Source: Acholoe squamosa
Taxonomy: Eukaryota > Annelida > Polychaeta > Phyllodocida > Polynoidae
DNA length: 64,000 nt
NCBI GenBank assembly: GCA_949317995.1
Contig: OX439043.1
Span: forward strand, 63,338,822-63,402,821
Direction of reading: 5' to 3'
Each line of letters opens with the position of its first letter. Position 1 is the first letter of the stretch. The notes beneath the pieces were generated by a model, which had not been told where the DNA came from, did no database searches, and saw nothing but the letters and a program-made list of their open reading frames with translations. The position numbers and the translations under genes are program-made. This document shows positions 40,011 to 52,877 of the stretch, in pieces.

Positions 40011-40024
40011 CGCCCTCTGGTGGG
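40011..40024 (-). promoter_or_regulatory. CTCF-like motif
   Basis: CGCCCTCTGGTGGG; reverse complement CCCACCAGAGGGCG fits the CTCF core well. Confidence 0.45.
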
Positions 40025-41555
40025 CGGGTCTCGTATTACCCTGGCCTCATTAGGCCCTGATCAGTGCTGATCGTCCTGATTATAATAAGAATGGCGGCGC
40101 ACAGACAGAGTGGGGTAGAAAAGGGTGTTAGGAGGAGGCAGGGGTAGGGGGTTGTGCCAGCTGTCTAGGATCAGACCAGAGTACCCCGCCCACACCCATC
40201 TGGGGGCTCTCCTGGGGACATCTGGATCCATGAGTGCTATATTGTAGGCTAATATACCTAATTATAACCTATAATCTAGACTACTCACTTCTTAAAACAT
40301 GTGGCACTTGCTGCTCATATTATTTATCAAATGTCCATTTTATAAAACGGAGAGTTAGACAGACACTTGACCAGTGAAAACTTTTGTTTTAAAGATAAGA
40401 GAAAACACAAAATTTAATAGAAACTCAGCTATTTGGAATTTATGTTTACATAACTCTAAAATATGTTTTTCACGATCTGGTTTGGGAAAGAATAAACAGA
40501 AGGAAAGAGAGAAACAATTCAAACTGGCTCACAGGTTTTGACCTTCAGAAAAGATAACAGATATGTGACGCCTGCATGTTTATCAGACCGTGTGGGGTAA
40601 AATCCAGGTTTACACAAGGCACATTTGATATTTGACGCCACCCGGAATCAGAGACGTATTTCCATTCACCCCATTCACCCGCCGCCGTTGTCTATTTATC
40701 GGAGACGGTGGCGCCGCGCGGCGGCTTTCCGCGGCAATCTGCCTCTGTTGACAGTCAGCTAGTTAGGGCGGCAGGGCGAACTCTAACCCACAAACCAACG
40801 CCCGCTACTGAGAGGATAATTGAAAAAGTATCAAATATAACAGAAATAGACAGTTCCAGTGACAAGAGGTGTGGCACCGCCTCCAAAAGACGCCACGCGA
40901 CCGCCGGCCGCGCGAGCAGACGACAATGGGGGAAGCGCGCACTTTTCTGGGAATGGCAATAATGCCCTTATTATCGCTCATATTGGTAAATAGAATAATG
41001 GGCACTAGGCGACTTAAAGATCAATGGCAACCTGATCACCACTAATCCCCGCGCCATAACAAGCCGATCCCCTTGTCGCCAATCCCTCAATGAAATAGTC
41101 ATAATTCTGTCTTTGTCTCGTAGCGTCTGACAAATGTAGGATCAACAGGGCCTGGGGGGGAGGGGCAGAGTGTTTTGATGTTCTGCCGCCAGCTTAGAGC
41201 TGGAGCTGAGCCGAGATGGAGTAATATTGCGTATAAATAGCTTGTTGTCAGTGGTATTAGAGGTATGCCACACCTTACTAGGAGTCTCCATTTCACTTGA
41301 TGTTAGTCGGTATTGTTACATGCAAGGCTGAAGGTAGAAAGGGTGGTAATTCTCTGAAGAAACACTGGCTATTATTGCTGTATGATCGCTTGGTGGTTGG
41401 CTCTATAATGTAGCCCTACAATAAGGAATTGTGATGACTTATCCATATCCATTACCTACCATTGTAGATTGACCATGTGGTACGGGGCCAATTAGAAGAA
41501 AGCTCATATAGAGTTTGGAATCCTTATTAGGGGGTGTGGATGGGGGGTCCCCCAT

Positions 41556-41763
41556 GTCACATGTCAATTTTAAGAAATGGTTATGTCACATGTCACTTAA
41601 ATCCCCATGTCCCATGTCACCTCTAAGAACCTCTCATGTCACATGTCGATTTTAAGAAATGGTTATGTCACATGTCACTTAAATCCCCATGTCCCATGTC
41701 ACCTCTAAGAACCTCTCATGTCACATGTCGTTTTTAAGAAATTGCCATGTCACCATGTCAAAT
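41556..41763. repeat. 82-bp tandem repeat, about 2.5 copies
   Basis: Units start at 41556, 41638 and 41720 (partial). Each contains TTTTAAGAAATGG, CACTTAAATCCCCATG and CCTCTAAGAACCTCTCATG, with internal ATGTCACATGTCAC sub-repeats. Copies one and two are nearly identical. Confidence 0.93.
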
Positions 41764-41942
41764 TTAGTGGTCCACACCCATTTATTACCCATGAGTACAT
41801 ACTACGTGTACTACAGAGCGATATGAAGCAGTGTAACAGAGGGCTGCCAAGCAGTAAAGAGGCCATCCTGTGTAAGGTGTAGCCCTTCCACCTACCATAC
41901 TACCACACTCCTACCCAGGGGCCAACAGGGGCTTGTTCCCAA

Positions 41943-41989
41943 CTACCAGGGGTCGCGTTTTACACGCTCCTGCCGCCCAGGTGGCGCTA
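41943..41989 (+). promoter_or_regulatory. pair of CTCF-like motifs
   Basis: CTACCAGGGGTCGC at 41943-41956 and CGCCCAGGTGGCGCTA at 41974-41989, same orientation, about 31 bases apart. Confidence 0.4.
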
Positions 41990-43859
41990 GCGATCTGTTT
42001 ATACCCTAATGGGAATTAGACCCTCAGAGACCCAGGAGGAGGTGAGGAGAGGGGTGAGGGGCAGTGTTGGGGCCATGGCAGGACGGTGGGCAGGCTGCGG
42101 CGCCGGCCGGCCGTAATGTAATGGCCACCATAACAGAGTACTTGCCGGAGCTAGCGCCGCGGCCGCTGGCCCCTCGTGAATCTTTAACCAGAGCACCTAC
42201 ACCCCCGACCCTCATGTTCTATCCCTCTCTCTGCCTCTGCCCTTTATGGACTAGCTAGGATTAGAATGATTCCGTATTGGCCATTGCCCTGGACATTGCT
42301 GTCTGATGTATAATTTTCTGACCCTAATAATGCCCCCCCCCCCCATCCCAGCATTCCCCCTCTCCTTCCCATCTGTATACTCCTTATACCAGAAACACAT
42401 ATAGAGGGAAGCTGCGGGAGGAAAGGCCCTCCCCCCACCCCCAACTCCTCCACTGGCCACACGACCGGTCGTGTATGTGGAGAACTCCTGACTGGGAGGG
42501 TGGGGGTGCAGGAGTGGGGAAAGGGCAGGACGGGTGCGGGGGGGGGGGGTACACCAAGCTGTACTGTATGAATCACCGAGCAGTTGCCGCAACGACTCGT
42601 ACCCACTCATACCGACTCATACTGCCAGATATTGGAGATATAAACACTGTACCAAGATCTGGTAGAACCTCTAGCAGTGCAGGTGATACAGACCAAAGGT
42701 ATTCAGTAGAGGGATTGGCGGAGTCGCGGGAAATAGTTGAAGTGATTACACTCTGACATTCAATTTTATAGACACATAATGGTGCCTGCAAAGAGTGAGG
42801 ACTTTGAATTGATGGCTAAATTCTATTCTCATTAAGACTGTAGATTACATTTAGGCATTGTCAAAATGAGTGTTTACCACAGGTATTCATTGTCTAGGCT
42901 TAATTTTATATTCTTCAAGACCTCTGTCCTTAGGGATGTGTCTATCTGTTTGCTATACAGGAGGAAGCACTCCAGGGCGGGCCGGGAGGTGTTCTGACAC
43001 TATGTGGGTGTCTGGACCCTGTCAGGGAGGGCAGGGTGTCACAGAAGGGTGTGGATGAGGGAGAAGAGGTCCTCTTATTCCTGTCACGTATGACAGGTCC
43101 TGCCCCCTCCCACCTTCACCAGCACCCACCTCTCACTGCAGCCACACGCCAACTTTCAGTATGACAGATATAACCAGCGACACCGGAAACCCGCCCGCGT
43201 CTGACCCCGTGACCGCCTCAAGGCACGAAGGGAAGCCTTCTCTCTGGGCTGCGTTCCAATCTAACCACCCCTCCCTAACTCCCACCCACCACGTCCATCT
43301 ACTCACTCCCATCATTCCTCTCCTGCATTATCTCTGCGCTCCACAAAATGCCCGCGACACCGCCAAGTGCCTGCGTAACGTCCGGTGTCGCACGGAAAAA
43401 TCGCAGGTGTCAAATTCTGGTTGACGCGGGGGGCCGAAGCGGTAGTCCCCTGAGGGAGGGGGTGGGAGGGTGGAAGGTGGAAGGTGATCAGGCCGGGAGT
43501 GGTGACCGGGAGAGACTAGGCCTCCAGGGTTTAACAGCCAGCCTCACAAACATCTCCTGCAGTAGGGGAAGAGCCACCAAGTGGCAGACGACAACCAGGC
43601 AAATAGGACAAAGGAATAAAATGTCGTCTGCTCGCTAAAACATCGTCTGCTCACCACTTGGCACCATTTACAGGCTTTTTACTTGTCTGTATCTCGCCAT
43701 GGTTAGCCATTAGGTGGTTGTAACTTAGATTATTGGCGAGGGTTCATTCTGCTTACTCCTTAATTGAAGAAGACTACAAATGGCACCAGAGAGTGAGTCC
43801 AAATGTCTGCTGCTGTACTTCTGAGTCACATTCAGTGCTAAGACCAGCACCAGCTTGTT

Positions 43860-44330
43860 AAAGGAATGAATTTAATGACCCCTTTCTTTTCAAAATGAAA
43901 ATACAGTACTTTCCATTCGTTACGCAGTTATGCCATTGAAATAAGCCAGAGAAGAATCCATGGTAAAAAGAGCCGAAAGAAAATACACGATCCAAACGTG
44001 TTAGGCCTTCTTTCAGCAATTGTGAGAGAAAGCCAAAGCACCATAAACGAATTTCATTGTTTGCCGAGTCAGATGTCCCTTGGCTTTTTAGTTCTACGAC
44101 CAGTCCACCATGTTTTTGTTGTAAAAGAAGGAAAACCTCGTCCAAAAGGATTATCACGAGACTTTGTCCCGTGAGTCTCGTCTTACGCGTGATTCTCGGC
44201 CGTCAAACGGGACGTCAACAGCAGCGGCTGATGGAAGCTGTAACTGGAGAAGCTAATCAGAAGGCGCCCGACTCCTTTTGTGTGAACTTGCTATTACCCC
44301 GCTTGAGTCGCAGGTTAAGATTACCAGTAA
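43860..44330. promoter_or_regulatory. candidate conserved non-coding element
   Basis: A repeat-free, evenly composed stretch bounded by simple sequence. It has GAATTTAATGACC, GTTACGCAGTTATG, CTAATCAGAAGG and GGTTAAGATTACC, resembling enhancer-type homeodomain/bZIP site mixtures. No protein match in any frame. Confidence 0.25.
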
Positions 44331-45219
44331 TCCACAGTATTGATTCCTCCTCCCTCTGCGTCCTCCCCTCCACCCCAACCCTCCAGTCACCCTTCCCTTG
44401 TCCTTTCTACCCCTCACCCCCCCCCCTCCATCTTTCCAATTAAAATCCTGTTGAATCAATCGGGAGAGGACCTACATGTCCACACAAGGCTGGTGATAGT
44501 GGACATTATGTATAGTAAAAACATAACGATCTAGTAATACCTGAGATTAAATGTGGAAACTATAACTAGGAAGTTGCCATTAGTCTGGGCACAAAAAGAA
44601 TGAGGTAATAATCATAAAGATAACAGGAGATATCAGACTGCATGGAAGCAAGTCTCTTGTATAGACACACACACACATGGGGAGTGAGTGAGTGAGTGAG
44701 TAATAGATGTTTAACGCCATTTCGACAGCTAAGGTCATATTCATGACGAGAACTACATTGCACAATTTCACAGAGGAATGTGTCAGTGCCCGCACATATG
44801 TGCACCACACACATCCTGAGGGGATAGGAAAGAGGAGAAATAGACCCTTGTAATGGGCTAGGGAGGCCCGACACATGGAGAGAGATGCCTGATTGGGTAA
44901 ATATGGATGTAGAATACAAGGATGTGTCCTCCTCTGTCTCCTATATTCCAAGGCAGGGGAGTCGCTCAGAGCCACTCGCCCACACTCAAATAGTTTCATG
45001 CAGAGGCATGGCGTTATTTAATCAAGAGCATTTGGCGGCGCGAGCAGTGATACTGGGGGATCAACAAGAGGCGAGCGGGCGAAATGAAACAGGATCCCCT
45101 CACGCTGATCAAATATTCCTCCCGCAAGTGAAACCATTTTAAGGTAAACACTGGGGTAGGGACACAGGAGCCTGGCCGACTAACAGTGGTTAAATGGGGC
45201 AGAGGGAGGCGGTGAACGC

Positions 45220-45620
45220 CGGCCTTTTCTCTAAATGGATTTGTTCTCGCGTCTATTTCGCTCCAAGTCAGGTTCTGACAAGACAGGCTACGGTTTCACT
45301 CCAAATAAAGCTGCTACTCTTTTAAAAGAATACACATGAGAGGACAGGGAGTTTGGGAATTAAATGCTCACTCTGGGTTAGTTAAACTTTGCCCCTCTCA
45401 GAATCAGCTGTTCTCCTCTCTAAATGAAGCTGTGCGTTAACCAGTCCATGCAGCCTTTGTCGTTATCTCATGCCTCTCTTTCAAAATGTCATTTCTCTCA
45501 AAGTGCATAATTTCAAAATTTTAAAAGAAGAAAATTCCGACGATTCTGTTGCATTGCATGAAACTTTATGGGCCGATGCTTTACTCTCCATGCTCTAATG
45601 CTTTTATTAGTGACTTGCAA
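45220..45620. promoter_or_regulatory. candidate conserved non-coding element
   Basis: Compositionally uniform, repeat-free stretch about 0.4-0.8 kb before the IPT exon. Short GAATTAAATGC, CTAAATGAAGC and TTGCATTGCATGAAAC motifs occur. Enhancer function is inferred from texture and location only. Confidence 0.22.
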
Positions 45621-45805
45621 TTTTATACAGATTTGATCTACCCTATGAACTTATTACGTATTTGTATTGGATTTCTACTCTTTATACTGTAAAACAATAA
45701 ATGTATAATGTTACAAACTAAACAATTAATAACATAATAGTCTTAAATTGTAAAGAGAAATTTCTAAGAACATTTACCAGCAATCTGATATACTTTATAA
45801 TCTAA

Positions 45806-46180
<375 letters not shown>

Positions 46181-46379
46181 TAATGATACAAGTCATTTTG
46201 ACGTTGATAAGAAAATTTGCCTTACTTTTTTTCTCTCCTTATTCTATGAACATTATGTATCCCTGGGTGTTAGGAGTATGTGCTAATTTAGTGCTACTAT
46301 GAGAAAATGCGTAGTTGGTAGTAAATGGCTATGGTTTATAGATTATGAATTTTATAAAATGTTAAGTCATAATTTCCTA

Positions 46380-47050
46380 TTATTACACTTCCTTGTGCTG
46401 ATCTGGAAATCCGACCCTGAGCTCACTCGGGAATTGGGATTAATTACTTTAATAGGAGTGAAATATGCCGACTACTTAGTTGGAAATCCACTTCAATGCT
46501 ATTTCAACTTTTCCCTCTCAGATTCCAACTATTTAATGATAGACATTATCAGAATTAGAGAAATCAATTCGGTGGAAAGTTTGAGACGCCTGAAATTCTC
46601 AACATGCATATCTAATTAATTGATATGCAAATCTGCTAAACCAAATCGGGATTTCCTGGATTAGAATCTTGAAATAAGTGAAAGAACAGAAAATAAGGGG
46701 ATAATAATCTCAAAGTCTAAGCTTTGAGAGAAGTTAGCTGAAAAGTTAAGTTTGAACCATCTGGAAATGAGAGAGATGCCATAAAGAGGCTTGTAATGTG
46801 AAAGACAATACGGACTATTAGCGTTGTGAGCTCCTGGGGAGAGTCTACTAACAAAGGTGATTTTTGAGAGAGTGGAGGCGATAAAGTATCTTGTGGGGCT
46901 GAGAGTAAGAGAGCCTCGAACGGAGAGAGATATCATCAGAGGGCCTGGACGGGAGATTATCTCCACGCCCAAAGCCGTATTATCATTTAATGCAATCACT
47001 CGTAAATGCTCCCTCCTTTTAAATCGGCCGTGTGTGCTCTGAATGAGAAT
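46380..47050. promoter_or_regulatory. candidate conserved non-coding element with POU/homeodomain palindrome
   Basis: Around 46606-46632, GCATATC and GATATGC form inverted arms around TAATTAATT, running into a perfect octamer ATGCAAAT (46625-46632). GGGATTAATTACTTTAATAGG near 46436 adds TAATTA sites. A 175-codon minus-strand ORF (46661-47188) crosses the stretch but resembles no family I know and is probably chance. Confidence 0.35.
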
Positions 47051-47841
47051 GACTCTGGTATTGGGGGCCTCATTCTCACCCTGAGCGACTCCAGTAGCAG
47101 TTGTGAGTTGGTTGTATGGGGGCTTCTTCAGGCCTATATCATTCAGCAAGGCTGTACTTGAACAATGCAATAGACCTATGCTCACCATTCCCTTGAGCCT
47201 TATAATATGAACACTTCAAGTACAAGCTTCAGTTCTATTTGGTATCATAATGCCTGGGAGATGTCATCCTTGTATATAGATTAATATAGTTTTAAACAGT
47301 GAGGCAGATCATGCCCTGTTTGATTCAACTTCTCCACACCAGCTGTCTACCTAGACAGCCACCCAGCTAGAAAGGAGGACGGCTGAGGGTGGGATTAAGC
47401 AACCCGAGAGTCCACCCAACAAGACAGCCTTTGATCTAGGAGACACCGGGGTGTCGGCACCGTGTGGGCCGCGTGTGGGGGAGGGGATGGATGGGGCAGG
47501 GAGGGACGGAGAGGGGACAGGTCGGGAGATAGATAGGGCAAGTTTCATGTCACAAGTGGAGATATTTTGTTTGTTTTGTTATTCAAATGTAGCATGAAGT
47601 GCGGGTGTGGCAGAGGGAAGGATGTAGAAGGGATTTAGTTCGAGGTCACTACACGACCTAAATTACTATATTACTCCATTCAATGTTTGAATCGACATGA
47701 AAAGTATACATAGCTGTAGAAAGTGCATTTTATCATTCTTCAGATTACTGGTTTGTCACATGGACACTAGGTTAGCTTATACTGCTCCATCATTTACCTT
47801 CTAGCACTAGTCTCCCACATCATAACGCGACATTTGGTACA

Positions 47842-47855
47842 GCCATCTGGTGGGC
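47842..47855 (-). promoter_or_regulatory. CTCF-like motif
   Basis: GCCATCTGGTGGGC; reverse complement GCCCACCAGATGGC. Confidence 0.4.
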
Positions 47856-49124
47856 ATTGAGGGAAACCTCCTCTAGTCTCCATATCAGAGACGGGCCACG
47901 TGACTTTAGAAGTAATCCCTATTGGTTAACACGTGCGGCGCCCTTAGCAACCCTAACTCTCACTAATACATGCTGCTATGGGAACCAAACACTCCAATCC
48001 CTCCATAAATGTACAATACATAGGAAAGAATCCGGAAATTCACGTTAATCTATGTACATTAGACATATGACATGAATTCAAAATGATCGTCACCGCTGCA
48101 GCCTGCTGCAAGTGGTAATTTCTATATACTACTTATAAAAGTTTCCAGGACGTAGCCTACTTTTGCATATACTACTTACAACTGTACTTGCGGTGTTCGC
48201 CATGTGGTGGCCCTGCTACTGCCTTTTTATAATATCATTGCAGACTGGGCGATGCTACGAGGGTATATATGTAAGGGGGAGTTTTTAAGTGTGGCGTGGG
48301 CAGGGGTGTGGATATTGTTGGGTTACGGTGGTTGGGAGAGGGAGACGCTGGTACCCAGATCACGTAGGGGTGATAGTCGTTTCCCTGGGAGCGGCCACTT
48401 CTTACTTCCCTTGTCATCAACCCTAGGGATCTATACCCAACCCCCGCTTGCCCCACCCGACCCCAGCCCACACATCCGTCCTGCCTTGGTTACCTCGTCG
48501 CCTTGACCTCCTCTCACTAACCCCTCCTCGCCATAATTTTCAGCTCTCGAAACCCTATCATATATTCTAGAGTTCAACCATTTCATGACTCTGTCTGCAG
48601 AGATACCACAAAATGATCAAATCTTTTTGTTCACCGGTCGCCATGTCAAGTGTAGCAGTGTTAATAAACAACAGTATGAGTAGTATATGGAAATGGGGAT
48701 TTTACTCAGGTATATATTTTGTAAGTAGTATATAGTTTATAAGATGTAATATTCTTTTCCATTTCCCCATATGCCACCCTTCTCCCGGTGCGCCCACTGC
48801 CAGCCTTTCCCGGCTCTCGGGCCTCCTCCCTGGCGGGCAAGGCCCCTAAGCCGATGGTATTAGTCCGGGCGGCGTAATTGAACGCGTCCAAATACGGATG
48901 GTGTGGTGGGGCTATATTGGGGAAGTCAGCTTAATGCCAACTATGGACTGGAATCAGGGGTCGGGGAGGTGGGTGGGGAGGCTTGGGCCACCATAATGTT
49001 TCACCTTCCTAGTCCAAGGCCTTTAGTCAATAGGAACGGTCTTATGGAATGTGGGATAAAACTACCGTGATGGGAGCTGTGGGATAGGTTGCAAGGCATC
49101 TATGTACATGTATAGAGTAGTGTC

Positions 49125-49263
49125 CAGTGGCGGATTTAGACGGGGGCGCCCTCCCCCTTTTCCCAGTACTTAAGAGTTTACAAAAAGTTGCTCAGAAATA
49201 GGGGGTGTGCCCCCTCCTTTAGGGCCTCGCCCCCTCCTTTTCAAAATCCTGGATCCGCGACTG
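49125..49263. mobile_element. hAT-like MITE
   Basis: Termini CAGTGGCGGATTTAG (49125) and CTGGATCCGCGACTG (to 49263) are inverted with few mismatches. The interior has GGGGGCGCCC and two CGCCCCCTCC/GCCCCCTCC runs. CAGTGGCGGATCCAG-type ends are common in short non-autonomous hAT elements of many animals. A clear 8-bp target duplication is not visible. Confidence 0.6.
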
Positions 49264-50943
49264 GTTTCAGAAGGGGTTTACCAAAGGACGTGGCCCAATT
49301 TAACTGATGAAAAACATAGAAAATGGATATGGGTTTAGAGACTGGGTATTGATTATTATAGACATGGCTGGAAATTATAGGTGAGTTCCAGTTTAAATGA
49401 CAATGAGCTAGTAGCTGAAAGAGGTAGGTGAGTAGTAGGTAGCCTACTTATAGAGCTACTCCTACCATGGAGCAGTTAAATACTTCTCCCATGCCGACTC
49501 CTCCAGCACACAGGGCGGCAGTTTTGTGGGGTCGTTACAAAACAATGGAGTTTCATTCAAACAGCGTCCTCCAGGTACTAGAAGTGATATAAAATATTCA
49601 CAGGGCAGGGGCGTGACAGGTTTACCTCACACCTACTGGAGGATATCAGAGACACATTTACCTCCTCTAGTGTCTTACCTCTAAGCTCTATTTCAACTAT
49701 ATACTACCCTGAAAACGGGGAAACGAATTATATGGTATATGTAGGCATTGCAGGATGAAGCTATAATCTTAATCTGAAAAATCAAAAAAGGTTTAATAAT
49801 AGCCTGACCGCCCACTTTTTTAAGATTCAAATATTTGAATATATGATAATAATAACGTCGAATAAGTAAGAACCATATTCTGACTTCTGACTACCCCTTT
49901 GCTATTGTGGAGCTGGCAATGCTTTGGTGTTGGGAATGGATGGTGTGGGTAGCGCTAGGAAAGGGGGAACTCTGCCCTCCCCCACTACTATCTGGGACAC
50001 GCACCGGGGGAGTTGGCTCGTTCTCGGCCAGGCAGTATTGTGGGCGGCGGAACGGGGGAGGGGCGACAGGGGACCTCCCCCTATCCAAGTCCTAAACTAG
50101 ACGGACTGGGCCGCAGCGGCAAGGGGTGGGAGGGAGATGGGTTGGGTATAGGACCAAGGAGATGGGATTTGAGAGTCCCTCGACAGACAACACAATACCA
50201 CAAGCCGATGCTATAATATAAGGTCCCCCTGGTCCCTTCCACGTTTTTAACCCCCTCCATTCCAGCATACATGTTCCGGCACTGAGATTAACTCCCATCT
50301 ATGACTCAGCAGAAGGAGAGCCTTTTTTTGTGCAAGAAAAAGGTCGCTTTATATGAAAACTAATACATTTCTCCTGCATATATGTAATTACAGTTTCTTT
50401 TATTGTCGTTATCAATATCATTCATCAGGCATATTCATAATTGCCTCGCCATCTTAGTTTTCCCTTATTAATCACTTTAATTATATCTCAGGTGGAAGAA
50501 CAATTCAAATCGATCTGATTAGTAATATTGTGATACAGTATAAAACACCCCTGGAAGAAGTAAAACATGCTTGGTTAGGTCTGTAAAAAATGTTATTAGA
50601 TTACAACCTGAGGGGTTGAAGTGTGTTGTACACTGGTAGAATTGACTATGGTGGAAGATACGGCTCCAATTACATGATGTCTGACAGTCCAACGGCCCCA
50701 GGGTGTGGGACGGGAAGCTGACTGGTTCTTTTAAAGTGGAATTGTTATCCCCTTGATTAACATATATGATTAAGTTCACTAGCCGCAGCTGAGAAAGGGA
50801 TATGCCTGCATAGTAATAATTATTACTTTGTTTTTATATTTTTCTCAAGTTTCTTGGTATCAAATATAACTCCTAGGGCAGAAGTACAAAAAAAAACAGC
50901 CCATCCATTGGGAGTGTGTCAATCCCGTACGTTCAGCATGATA

Positions 50944-51034
50944 CATAAATGCAGCCCTGGTGGGTAGACTTACCAGTGATGCATCATGACGACACACAAG
51001 GCATCCAAGCAGTAGACAACCCCTTAAGGGTTAA
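50944..51034. mobile_element. TTAA MITE, 3' portion
   Basis: GTGATGCATCATGACGACAC followed by AAGGCATCCAAGC and the terminus CCTTAAGGGTTAA (TTAA 51031-51034), parallel to the 3' half of the element at 6721-6832. The 5' limit is uncertain. Confidence 0.45.
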
Positions 51035-51205
<171 letters not shown>

Positions 51206-51363
51206 TAGTTGGTGACCACTTACAATATCCTCCTTCTCTTGTATTACCGATATTTAAGTAGTACTACTGTCACTGTTAGATGTGCCACATAGTTTATGGT
51301 GCATTATGAACATTGGTATTATGAACAAGATGAATTCTGCCCTAGAGAACTTCCTCACAACAG

Positions 51364-51436
51364 CTGCATTCATGCATCATGCTGACCCCACGGGGAAGTA
51401 TCAACCCCATAGGGTCGGCATGATGCACCAATGAAG
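51364..51436. repeat. hairpin with MITE core sequence
   Basis: CTGCATTCATGCATCATGCT (51364 on) pairs with GGGTCGGCATGATGCACCAA (51412 on), the same GGGTCGGCATGATGC core as the TTAA MITEs at 1139 and 6721. No TTAA ends were seen next to it. Confidence 0.6.
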
Positions 51437-51539
51437 CACTAGAGGTGTTTATGTAAAGGACTATGTTTTGTATTTTGTGAATTGGATCTTTGCGATTGTA
51501 ACTAAAAAGAGACATATTCAAATCTCCCGATCATGGCAT

Positions 51540-51950
51540 TTTTGAAGTATAAACCTACCTTAACATGGAATTAGGGAGTAGTTTGGATTCTACTTTAAAG
51601 CACGTTTAAAACTCATCCACGCCCTGTTCATCTTGTGCTGTAATTTTACTGCGTAATATCAATTTTTGTAACCGAGGTTTTGAGGGTTTAAAAAGATTCC
51701 ATGTTTCGCTGAAAACATCAAAGGACCCGGCGGATTAACACATAAAAATCTCAGATAGGGTCGGATTTTGAACCAATTTTAATTTCACTCATCACAATTT
51801 CCATCTCTGGTTTTGAGCCAGGGCGTCTCTTTAAATTCTGCAAAAACTGGAGACAGAGACTGACGATTAAATTGCAGCTGGGCCTGTTGAAACTGTGATG
51901 GTGACATGGCAATTGTGATTATATGAGAATGGGAGAGCCAGGGTGGTCTT
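51540..51950. promoter_or_regulatory. candidate conserved non-coding element
   Basis: Repeat-free AT-rich stretch with GGAATTAGG, GGATTAACAC, TTTTAATTTCACTC and ACGATTAAATTGC, bounded by a MITE hairpin and a G tract. Texture-based call. Confidence 0.22.
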
Positions 51951-52788
51951 GGGTAAAGGCCCCCCCTTCCCTCCCCACCTCCTACGGCATGCTTTACAAG
52001 GCAGGTGTGTGTGTGGGGGGGGGGGTAGACTGATCTATCGGCAACCTTTTCCCCTGACGCGGATTCAATTCTGAGCGTGAAATTCGCGAGAAGAAATTCT
52101 CTTTGCCGAGTGATTAATATTGTTCATCAATTATTGACGGCAAGTATTGAGGGGGGAGGGAATGGAGAGGGGGTGCCCCCGACATCGTCTTCTTTGGTCT
52201 CGGCGTCGTAAACAAATATAAACACGAGATATTCTCGTCGCTCCAAGTCCCAGAGGGGCCCCTCACGCCGCTACTGCTGGTTTTAATTTGACTTTTTATT
52301 TCCTCAATTTCAACTCGGATTCAATTTAACCGTCGGCCACTGCGGCGTCCTGTGTAAGGTACATCCGGAGAACAGGATGTTGGCGGACATTTTGAGAGAA
52401 AAAAAAATAGAGAGGGAGAAAAGGATTGCCGACTGTTGTGGGTGGTATAGCAGGGTTAGAGACGGGTGGAGAGGCTTGTAATAAGAGCTGCACGCCTGAA
52501 TATAGCCAGTGATACTACATCCATTTAAGCTGTATAGAGGAGTAGAGTTTGAACTTTACAAGAAGCTAGAGACAGAATTCAAAGATCTTTTATGCTTTAC
52601 CGAAACAAAAAGAAGAATCAGGTCCCTCTCTGAAGATCCTTTTTACCTTTATCTAACATTTCCTCAACCATTCTTTATATCAAAAGGTCCTACTATACCC
52701 ATCGATACCAAATATAACTGAATTGCTGCCTTCCCGGCAGTATTTCTCTAGACCAGGGTTATCCTAAATACAGACTTCTACTTTTCAG

Positions 52789-52877
52789 CTTTGACAGAAC
52801 CCACGATAGACTACGGCTTCCAGCGGTTAATGAAACTAGTACCCCGGCACCCCGGAGACCCAGAGAGATTGCCCAAG
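52789..52877 (+). CDS. EBF/COE: COE/EBF exon, helix 1 of the HLH
   Basis: Two bases completing Ala plus 29 codons: [29 protein letters not shown]. It carries helix 1 of the COE helix-loop-helix dimerisation motif ([16 protein letters not shown]) and the following loop (PGDPERLPK). The acceptor is cttttcag|CT; the donor is AAG|gtgagt, phase 0, as in vertebrates where the next exon encodes helix 2. Confidence 0.95.

Noticed and set aside
46661..47188. 175-codon minus-strand ORF in the IPT intron
   Set aside because: No family resemblance and no neighbouring splice structure; it overlaps an enhancer-like stretch. Kept only as a note under that element.
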